Positions 48,631 to 59,100 of a DNA stretch of 64,000 bases are shown here, piece after piece. The DNA comes from Distichodus sexfasciatus (Eukaryota > Chordata > Actinopteri > Characiformes > Distichodontidae): the NCBI GenBank assembly GCA_032718565.1, contig JAVGVS010000520.1:1-64000 (forward strand), written 5' to 3'. The notes below the pieces were generated by a model that saw only the letters and a list, made by a program, of their open reading frames with translations, ran no database searches and had not been told where the DNA came from. Each line of letters starts with the position of its first letter. The first letter of the stretch is position 1. Both the position numbers and the translations under genes were made by a program.

Positions 48631-49599
48631 TTACAAACCAAGCGCTGCCAGACTTTCATTGTTATCCACTATTATGCAAGGTCTTATTCTTAGTGACAAC
48701 AACATTGCAATACTGAACCTAGTTGGGACGTTTGGGAAGCATTCTCGCTGAAGGCAGCGGAAACAGAACGTGGTACCGCACTGAGGGCATGTGATGTTGG
48801 GGCAGCCGACACCACTGTGTGTGAGCAAGTCCTTACAGCCAGGACAGGCCCTAAAATAGGGACATCCATTTGCTGAGCTCCGGGGATCATTGATCTGCGT
48901 GACAGAAAGCAGGGTGGCACGGAGGGCGCAGTTGGGCAGCGTGCATGCTCTGTCAGAGGAAACAGAACTTGGCCATTCCCTCTGACAGGCCCAGCAGAAC
49001 CGATACACAGACCGCTTTGTTCTGGAACACTTGCGGCACACAGCGCACTGACCGTCCAGCTTCGCAATGTCTGATCCATGGCAGCTTGGACACTGAGGAG
49101 AGATTAGGGTTAAAAGTGTCAGATGTTGCTTCGAAAGTGACCCTTCACAACAGAGTCAAGGGTGGTGGAGGTCCAGTTCTAGCGAGAATTTCCCTCATAT
49201 CTCTTTACTCGTTTCTGGTGAGCTTCTACCTGAGGCAAGATGTAAATGTTCTGAACTCAAGTATGATGGAAAACCTCCAAGATACCTGCCCTCAAGGACC
49301 GGAACTAGACACCCCTGGCCTAGGGAATGGGACACCGCTCATTATGTTATCAGTAGATGAAACACATAAAATAGAAAGTTTCATACAGGGCACATATACT
49401 GTACAGTTGTTATCATAATTTATACAAGTTTCGCAAATACCGACTTTCTAAAGTGTGTGTCAGAATCTTCGGTTGCAAGGATAACTGGACCTCTTCACCC
49501 CTTGTTCTAAAATAAGCCATAAGAGCAAAAGTCTCCCCCATAATTCTCTATTCTCTATGTAGCTCTATGTACCTTTGGCGTTGCGGCAGGAAGGCTCAT
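48631..49599 (-). CDS. RBR-like IBR plus RING2 protein, copy 3
   Basis: Coding exons 49573-49599 (MSLPAATPK) and 48631-49092, joined in phase 0, give 162 aa. A 5' UTR exon ends at 49787 and an exon with the ATG starts at acceptor TAG next to 49623. The cysteine spacing is the same as in copy 2 up to residue 127, with GCPYFRACPGC and the catalytic-position Cys106 in GVGCPNITC. The tail has diverged: the acidic stretch is gone and a hydrophobic one (IAMLLSLRIRPCIIV) replaces it, but the very end is again similar (NNESLAALGL against NSEILSAHGL). No frame breaks are seen, so both tandem copies look functional. An AATAAA (minus) is at 48116-48121. The upstream region shares a paired NF-kB/ISRE-like block with copy 2. 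Confidence 0.8.
49157..49317. mobile_element. Related copy of the 158-bp MITE
   Basis: Shares GGTCCAGTTCT, TGGTGAGCTTCTACCTGA and AAGTATGATGGAAAA with the 23.6-kb copy and ends in ACTAGACACCCCTG. The left end is worn and no target duplication is visible. Confidence 0.65.
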
Positions 49600-49907
49600 G
49601 ATTCCGATCCTTTTACACTATACCTACGGACGGACGGACGAAGAGAGGGAGGGAGAGAGAGGGAGGGAGGGAGGGTAAGTGAAAGGTAAAAGTAAAATTA
49701 GGAAGATCATTTTGATTATCTCATCTAGCAGAAAAAATGTGAAGATAATAAGTCCCCAAAGAAGAGTAAGAAACGAAAGTCAGTACCTGTTTTACACTTA
49801 AATCCTCCGAGTAGACTCACTCCGACAAGCACCTGTTCCCTCGTTCGTAGTTTGAGTTTTCTAGGTCGTGTTGCTACTCTGTGATTGTGGAAAAACAATC
49901 GAGTCCT

Positions 49908-49946
49908 GGGGATTTCCAGCGTGCTGCAACTTTTGGTTTCTGTTTC
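49908..49946 (-). promoter_or_regulatory. Paired NF-kB and ISRE-type sites upstream of RBR-like copy 3
   Basis: GGGGATTTCC (49908-49917) and GGTTTCTGTTTC (49935-49946, one change from the ISRE core) again stand 17 bp apart, 121 bp beyond the 5' UTR exon edge at 49787. The short stretch CTGCAAC in the spacer is also shared with copy 2. Confidence 0.55.
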
Positions 49947-50061
49947 TCTACTTTCAGTATTGACAAGTGTGTGGATGTTAAATTTAGTTCGTTTGGCACT
50001 TTTATTGCAGACATTGGCGAGACGCAAATGCACAGAATTTTGGAAATTTACACACCAATAT

Positions 50062-50260
50062 TGATTTACATTTACAACATTTAGCAGACGCACTTATGCA
50101 GAATAACTTCCATTTTTTAATTACAGGGACGGTCTCCCTGGAGCAATTTGGAATTAAGGGTCTTCCTCAAGGAGTAGTGATACTAGTCCTGGAGGCAGGA
50201 CTTGAGCCCACCACCTGTTGGTTTAGAAATGATAATCATAACCACTAAACTACGACCACC
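50062..50260 (-). mobile_element. tRNA-derived SINE, minus strand
   Basis: The reverse complement starts GGTGGTCGTAGTTTAGTGG (A box) and has GGGCTCAAGTCC (B box). The other end carries TTTACATTTA and TTAGCAGACGC, a LINE-type tail common to fish SINEs. Fairly complete. Confidence 0.7.
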
Positions 50261-52547
50261 GTGACTTACTCTTCTTTAAGAACAGCTTCAACTTAATTAT
50301 TATTAATATTACTTCACATTGTTTTGTGCTAATTATATAAAATTGTTCATATTTTTTCTGTATTGTAATCCCAATATTTAACTTATTTTTTATAAATTTG
50401 CTGTGAGCAGGTTTTGGGGTTTAGCAATGTGACTGTTAATAAGTTAAATAAACTGTTGGCTCCCTCTTGTGTTCATAGAGATGCACTACTACTACTGATA
50501 ATAGAGTTAAAATTAATACAACTATTATTATTAAAACTAAAAATACCATACCAAACTACATGGATCAGTATTCAGTAGATTGGCAGTGCACTTCAACCTA
50601 TTGCTTTGGATTTAATAATATTAAGAACGTGTAACGTGTCAAGATTTAGTTGATGATAAGGTTTGTGTCACAGTTCTGCACAACAATGAGAAATATGCAA
50701 TTTGACTAAGCAAGCTGGTTTGATTTTGAGTTAATCTGATCGCTAAAAAACAATCTTAGTTATGAACAAAATCTCTTTGAGTATTTTGTGCTACTTTTGG
50801 TGTCAGTGCATCTTGACAAAGCCGTTTATACTATGTTTTGGCCGCCAATAACTATGTAAATGACTATATATAAACCAACACATTAATCTGTTCTTTCTTC
50901 AACAAAGTCATGTGAGTTAATGTTTGGTTTCTGAAGTAATTGAAGGAACACCGTAGTCTGTAATTTCTGGTTACAGTAGGTTATTATTGTTTTGTTTAAT
51001 TACTGTTTATTGTTAGCTTTGAAAGAGCAGATGTCTCTGTCATCCAAAGAACACACAGTGTAAGATTTATGATAACTATGTTCCTAGTAGTTTGTGTTTT
51101 GGTCTGTCGTAAGGCTCTGGAGATATGCAGGAGTGTCACACGCTGACTCATTAGTTAAAGGGACAGTCCACACAAAGACCCAAAATTCCTCTTAATTCTA
51201 CTCTCCTGTTAGAATGAAATAATCTGTTTGCATGTTTTTAGCTGGATTAATGCTGGTCTTTGGTCAGAAATGTGCTTTGATCAAATATAACTTTAAAAAA
51301 ATGAACTTATACAAATTCGGCCTGACCTTTGTGAGATTGTCCATCACACTTTAGATATAAAACTGCACATCGTATAGAAAATGTTCATGTTTGTATTTAT
51401 TTCTCATTTTTCATGGATATTCGTTTCATATATTTTTTTTTATAATGCTTTACATATCTCAACCTCGTTTGCAGCCCCTTGACTGTCCACTGTTAAACAT
51501 TTATTATGTTTTTTTGACCAATATTCAAGGTTGTAATGAGTGACAGAGACCTATTTGGTGGATATTTTCCACACCTCTCTCCATTTTTACTCGTGGGGCC
51601 ATGGCCATATAGTTATGTTCTTAGAGATGGTGTTTTATGCCCACTGAGATTTACATCAAGAAAGTAAATGGAAAAAAAAAAAATCTCAGCGTGTCCAAAA
51701 TGACTTACCGTCTCATTGTGGACCATCAGTTCGCTAACAAAACTTTTTGTAGTCATAGATTGTGATGGAAATCACATTTATCAGGACATGACTCGGTTTA
51801 GCCGCGACTCTCCTTCCGTCATGTGCAATCAGGAGCGCGTTTTAATGTGTTGCACAATCAGTTTTGGCAGCTGAAGTGTGTCTCTGTCCCGAACAATCAC
51901 ATGGTGTGTACAAACAAACAGGCGCCCCTGCCGAGATAGACACGGAGCGTTAGATGTTCCGTTCGGAATCCAGGAAACCTGAGGATTATTCGTACGTGAA
52001 GGTGTTTAGATCAGGCACCATGATGTCCAGATGCAACGGAACTAGTAGGACGAGTTTGGGTTGTATGTTAAAAATGAATCAAAAAAGCACCTGCAATTTA
52101 AAGAAAATCCTAAATTACTTCTTAATTGTCGACAAATATGAATATGGCCAAATATCTGACTTTACACTTTGAAATTGAAATTACTGTTCCTCTGTAGTTG
52201 CTTTTTATAGCTACTTGCAATATTTGTGTTAGTGACATAATGTCTTTGCGTTACTGCTCTAATTAGGTGGTCATTCTGTCACCAGTAAACTTGAGATATT
52301 GAATTGTTTCACAGATTTTGCTGGTGATTACAGCCTCTTTTGCTCACTTTTTAACATATATGGTACTATTAAAGTGTACATATTGGACATTGTCACATTT
52401 GGACATTTTTATCTAAACGCTTTATGAAACAGTATAAACATTTGAATAAGAACATGACTATATGGTTATGGCAAGTATGGAAAACTTGTGGTCCTTCGCA
52501 AATCATTTCAACATTATTTATCCTCCAAGTTTAAATATGTACATTTC
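50261..52547. other. Intergenic DNA between RBR-like copy 3 and the dehydrogenase
   Basis: AT-rich. No gene or clear repeat seen. Confidence 0.4.
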
Positions 52548-52553
52548 TAAAAA

Positions 52554-52584
<31 letters not shown>

Positions 52585-52588
52585 TAAA
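52548..52588 (+). repeat. (AAAT)n/(AAT)n microsatellite
   Basis: AAATAAAT changing to AATAAT, about 50 bp before the dehydrogenase promoter. Confidence 0.8.
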
Positions 52589-52679
52589 ACCCAGCTTGTT
52601 AAAGCCACTAAACAAACAGAAAGCCCATTGAGCGCTGCTTTTAGCAACACGGGTGGGTGTACAAGGTGTGGGCGCAGCT

Positions 52680-52844
52680 GTGTGTCTGCTCTGATTGGCT
52701 CCTGCCAGGGACGGGGTGGGGGATTGTCCAATAGCGGCGGGAGCTGCGGGACGGTGGGCGGGGTCTCGGCGTGTCCAGGAGGCTGCGGGCTCGCGTCAGG
52801 TTTAAAGTTGGCTTCGCGGCGTCGCGGTGTTGAAGGACTCGGTC
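52680..52844 (+). promoter_or_regulatory. Promoter of the steroid dehydrogenase gene
   Basis: GC-rich and TATA-less. An inverted CCAAT (GATTGG) at about 52693, a CCAAT in GTCCAATAGCGG at about 52728, and a GC box in GGTGGGCGGGGTC at about 52755 precede the ATG at 52845. The flanking DNA on both sides is AT-rich, so the island stands out. Confidence 0.6.
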
Positions 52845-53143
52845 ATGGCCGCGGACGGTCAGTGCGACTGGGCATCGTCCCTTTTATGCGCTTTGGGAGG
52901 CGTCACGACGCTTTATTACCTGCTTAAGTGGTCGTGTCTGTGCTGGAGGGGCTTCAAAGTGTACATCTTGTCCCAAATCTGGAGAACGGACTTGAGAAAG
53001 TACGGACAGTGGGCAGGTACAGATGCTTGCATGTATATAATATATTATTTATGTATCATTTATAATATTCATAAAGTTTCATAATATTATAGTAATATTA
53101 AAGTTTCATAATGCTATTTTGTAAAGGTATGTAGAGAGAAAGA

Positions 53144-53183
<40 letters not shown>

Positions 53184-56100
53184 ATATGTGTACATACTGT
53201 CCCAAATTTCAGGAGGAGGACAAGTCTGAGGCAGTGTGTTAGTATTATATAATACTCTATATTTTAGGTTACATATAATACACTATTATAAATAAGTTTA
53301 TATTATAGTGTTGTTATTGTTGTATATTGTACACAAATAATTTTCTCAGTTCGAATGGTATTGTAAATAGATTTTATATGTAAGTTGAGAAATGGAAAAA
53401 GGCATCTTTGTTATAAAGAACGTGATTATTATACTATGATTAATTCAATAATGATTTATATTTAGATATGAATAAACATATATTCATATATACAGTACTG
53501 TGCAAAAGTTTTAGGCAGGTGTGAAAAAATGCTGTAAACAAAGAATGCTTTCATAAATAATGATTATTTTTATCAATTTACAAAATGCAAAGTGAGCGAA
53601 CAAAAGAAAAATCTAAATCAAATCAATATTTGGTGTTACTACCTTTTGCCTTCAAACCAGCATCAGTTCTCATTATTATATTATTTTGTAGTCATTATAT
53701 TATTTTGTAGGATTATAGTCATTATATTATTTTGTAGTCATTATATTATTTTGTAGGATTATAGTCATTATATTATTTTGTAGGATTATAGGATTATAGA
53801 TCTGTGGTTAGTTCTCCAAGATGTTTGGAACAACCTACCAGCCGAGTTCCTTCGAAAACTGTGTGCAAGTGTACCTAGAAGAATTGATGCCGTTTTGAAG
53901 GCAAAGGGTGGTCACACCAAATATTGATTTGATTTAGATTTTTCTTTTGTTCATTCAATGCATTTTGTTGATTGATGAACATAAATGATTAACACTTCCA
54001 ATTTTGAAAGCATTCTTTGCTAACAGCATTTTTTTTACACCTGCCTAAAACTTTTGCACATACTTTTGTATATAATGTATGTACATGGTTTGTGCCTGTT
54101 CTAAGGGTTTTAATATGTTGCTTCTCATAAGTTACTTATACAGTGACCGCACTCGAATGGCTTCAGGAGACGTTTGCATGTAAAGTGAGCCATTAAAAGA
54201 ATTTTCACCCGGAGACAAAGAAAACGCCTCTGGATAAGCGTTTGTGCATTTTAGTACGTAAATATATATAAAACTCTTGACATATTAGAAGGTGAAGTGT
54301 TTGTGCTGTGCCCCGGGTTCTCATCCTGGCCAAGATTAGCATCGCGCTTTCTGGTTGTTTAATGTGTAAAGTGTCAGTGTTGACAGCGGAGATGCAGTGA
54401 CAGGACATATATAAACACAACATAGGTGTGTATCCACTACGGGGAGGTGTGTCGGCAAATAGTGCTTGGAATTTAAGAGCTTTTAAAGGTGTGATGTGTT
54501 GAATGACAGCTCTTGTAAATTGAGTTTTTTTTAAAGATGTTTTTCTGTTAAGTTTCCACAAAATTCCATCTCCTCAAGTAGGTGGCATCGGTCTTGCAAT
54601 TCTCTACTATGTCCATTGCAGGCAGAGTTCTACACCTGGAAACCTTTAGATCTACAGCACTACGGGGACAGCCTCCGTGGGGTTAAAGGTCTTCCTCAGG
54701 GTAGTGGTGGTGGTGGTAGTTGTGGAGGTAGAACTTTACCCCACAGCCTTTAGTAGTGTACCTGTAGGCCACCATCACTGCCAAAACTGCCTCGCTAGAT
54801 CTAAGCTGTTTGATAGTTTGCATTTCAGCTGAAGGAATTAGCCAGACTTGCTGTGATACACCTTATTTAAATAACATAAAACTGAAGTTACACTTGTCTT
54901 TGGTTATATTGTTCATCACACAATTACTGTAACCAACTGCTCTACATTTATCCTTATTTCTTTACGGCATTTTACTGTCATTTTGTAATGCAGGGAAATA
55001 CTGTATGTTGAAGAAATCTACAGAAGACGGGTTTATATCGTTTCTTTGCAAATACAGGATTCCAGGGGTCACTCTTTTGATTGCCGGCCTTAAATAACAT
55101 CGCCTGTTACTCATTTTAGTACACCACTACAAAAATAGTTTTTGTTGTTTTATAGTATCATTTTGGTTACTGTAGCGGGCTAAGTGACAGGAAAGATATA
55201 GAGAGCTAGACGTGAAGGTGAAATGTAAACTTTATTCTTAATTGCATTAAAAATAGCTCATTTTTCTTCATTCAAGTAGGAAAAAAAAACTATTGCTTCT
55301 GAAAGTTAACAAATGTGACCCTCCACAGCAAAACCAGTCACTTGTCGCAAATTGAGTTATGTTTTCATGAAAGGGCATAAATCAACCTTCAAAATGATAC
55401 CTATATGGAATGAACCGGACGACATATGACTGAGATATCAACATTGAAAGGAGTCGGGTTTCTCCTGTCACGCCAAGTGAGAAACGGAGAAATCTGCCTT
55501 TGAAGTTGACTATCGACGTAGCACTCACAGACGCTTGGTGCGGTCGCGGCTACGTTTGCATTTACGGTAGCCTACGCTGCATTCACAGCCACACGGATAG
55601 CCTACCTGCGTTAGGTTAACTGAACTCGGGAGACGAAGATGGATTCCGGAGAAATATCTTCACGCTAGTCAACCAGTGGATTTACCGTAAATACTGAAGT
55701 AGAGCGGTCAAAACAGAAACTTTTAACATTCTGCTGGAATTGAATTCCTCACCTCAAGAAAGTCACGTTTTTAGGATGGAAAGGGGAAGTGTTTCAGCGA
55801 AATTTCTTCACAACAGTACAGTATAGATCTTAAACACTAAAAACAAAAAACATTTTACCCCACGCAACATAAACGGTCGTTTTTCTCGGAAACCGCCGTT
55901 GCGACAAGCGACTGGTTTTGCCGTGGAGGGTCACAAATATAGACAAATATTAGCAGTAACCAACAAAGCACAATACTGTAAAAAAGCCATGTCAAATAAT
56001 CTGAATTTACTTTACATTCCCTGACATTATATTTGGTAATCATAATATTGTATGGTTGTTATCAAATTCAGGAGCCTTGATGTAAAAATACTGAGGGAAA

Positions 56101-59100
56101 ATGACAACTCTTCTCCCAGTATTATATTATAAATTTAGAGTGATTTTTTTGTGTTGCACTCAACACTTTGCACATAAAGTGCAGAAAATATTTCTAATTG
56201 TGTAGTAATGCTGTATTCTGCATAAACATACAATAAATTAATTATGTTAGAGTAATGTTAACTGGTATTTACAAACCTTTACAAGCCATTTCCTTTAATC
56301 AACAGTGGTCACGGGAGCGACGGCAGGAATCGGCAAGGCCTACGCCGTTGAGGTCAGTGATGCCCCTTTTTTCTGCTTGGCATGTTGTGTCATCTCACCT
56401 CCATATTAGGACTAAACAGAGAATCCAGACTTTGGTGTTCCCACAACAAAAACTTGACAAAACTTCGTCCACTGTCACATAATTGTTCGCTATGTTTATT
56501 GGGTTCTTGGCCCATGCTGTGTTCTGTTCCTAATTCCCTATGGGTCTGAAAAACCGGAAGTCCCACTTATTTAGTGAGAAAATATAACGTTGGAACAAAG
56601 TGTTCGAAGTCTGCGGACACAATCGGGAGATTTCCTGTAGCTCCTGTTTGTTTTCAGAGTCGACACGGAGAGTGTTGTGGGAGGAATAATAAACTGGGAC
56701 ACGGACGAGCACGGTCAAAAAGAATGAGCCGTCTTGTGGGTTGATTTACATCGTATGTTATGGCCTCGAGTCAGTTTTCACCCTTGACTAGTTTGAGGAA
56801 CTGACAAATGCGGACTGTGTGCTTGGCTCGGTTGGGTTTATGGTCATGTGCTTTTGTGTGTGGTGTTAGCTGGCCAAGCGAGGTTTGGACATTGTCTTGA
56901 TCAGCCGTTCAGAAGAGAAGCTGCGCAACGTCGCCAAGGAGATAGGTAAGAGAATTCTGAGAAAATACAGACTGGAAAATTCACAAACACACACACACAC
57001 ACTCACACTCATGCATGTTTATGGAAAGACTAAAACCATAACCAAAACCATAAAGTCCAAACCATAATCTAGATCTAATCCTAAACCATGATTAAGACGA
57101 AAGCCGCATCTTAATATATAATCTAATCCTAAAATTTAACTACAGTCTAAATCTGAAAACAGAAAAATCTCAAACCTAATTGTGTAATCTATTACTTAAT
57201 CTTGTCCTAGTCATAATCTAATCTAATCCTAGTCATAATCTAATCTAATCTAAAAACTATCTGTAATTTTATAGAAATCCATAAATTAACCATAATTCAA
57301 GCAGAATTTAATCCCAATCTGGGAATGTAATCATAATCTAACCTTGATCCTAACCCCATCTGCAGTGTGATTCTAAACCTAAACATGTAAAACAACACCA
57401 TGTCTTTACTTGTCTGAACCTGTGTGTGTGTCTCTCTCTCTCAGAGACTCAGTATGGACGGCAGACGCGTGTGATTCAGGCCGACTTCACGTTGGGTCAG
57501 TCCATCTACCCAGCCATCGCACAGCAGCTCGCAGGCCTGGAGATCGGCATTCTGGGTAAGGGAGTAAAGGAGGTGTGGCGTGTGTCTAACTGACTACAGA
57601 AAGGGCAAATGGGGCAGTTGGTATCGTAGCGGTTTAGGAGTTGACCCAGTGATCAGAAGGTTGCAGGTTCAAGTACCGGACCGGTAAAGGTAAATGTGGT
57701 CAATAAATCAGACGCATGAGTTTAAGGGACTTTATTGAATAATTTCAGCTTAAAAGCGGTTGAACTTTTACTGACGTTTCTCTCTTTCTCTCTCCAGTGA
57801 ATAATGTTGGTATGAATTATTGTGAGATATTGATCCATTTCTTGGATGTTCCTGAACCTGAACAGGTAGAGCCATTATTCTCCTCCTTCTCTTCTTCATC
57901 ATCCCTCGTTTAACCACTAAAACACGTCCAGCCTGAGTGTAGCAATCTTTACATTCCTCCCGCGGCACACGGTGCCATCAGTACGATCTTATTTGATCTT
58001 CTTATCATTCAGCTGCAGGGAACATGTGACACCAGATACCGACATGTCTTTCTTTTTTCTTTTCAGAAAATCACTGACGTCATCAACTGTAATGTCATGT
58101 CTGTTACACAGGTAATGGAGATTCATAAGCAGTATTTGCATGATGATTATGATGATGATGATGTTGATGGTGATCATGAAGATGATGATGGTGTAAATGA
58201 TGATGATGAGGAAGCTGATGATGTTGATCATAAAGATGGTGTTGTAAATTTTGATGATAAGGAGGATGATGATGATGATGTTGATGGTGATCATGAAGAT
58301 GATAATGGTGTAAATGATGATGATGAGGAAGAAGATGATGTTGATGGTGATCATAAAGATGGTGTTGTAAATTTTGATGATGAGGATGATGATGATGATG
58401 ATGTTGATGGTGATCATGAAGATGATAATGGTATAAATGATGATGATGAGGAAGAAGATGATGATGTTGATGGTGTAAATGATGATAATGAGGAACATGA
58501 TGATGATGGTGATCATGAAGATGATGGTGTAAATGATGATGATGAGGAAGATGATGATGTTGATGGTGTAAACGATGATGAGGAACATGATGATGATGGT
58601 GATCATGAAGATGATGATGGTGTAAATGATGATGATGATGAGGAAGCTGATGATGTTGATGGTGTAAATGATGATAATGAGGAACATGATGATGATGGTG
58701 ATCATGAAGATGATGATGGAAATGATGATGATGAGGAAGATGATGATGTTGATGGTGTAAACGATGATGAGGAACATGATGATGATGGTGATCATGAAGA
58801 TGATGATGGTGTAAATGATGATGATGATGAGGAAGCTGATGATGTTGATGGTGTAAATGATGATAATGAGGAACATGATGATGATGGTGATCATGAAGAT
58901 GATGATGGAAATGATGATGATGAGGAAGATGATGATGTTGATGGTGTAAACGATGATGAGGAACATGATGATGATGGTGATCATGAAGATGATGATGGTG
59001 TAAATGATGATGATGATGAGGAAGCTGATGATGTTGATGGTGTAAATGATGATAATGAGGAACATGATGATGATGGTGATCATGAAGATGATGATGGAAA

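Noticed and set aside
57611..57690. tRNA gene
   Set aside because: A and B boxes are present but the arms do not pair as a cloverleaf; it is a SINE head.
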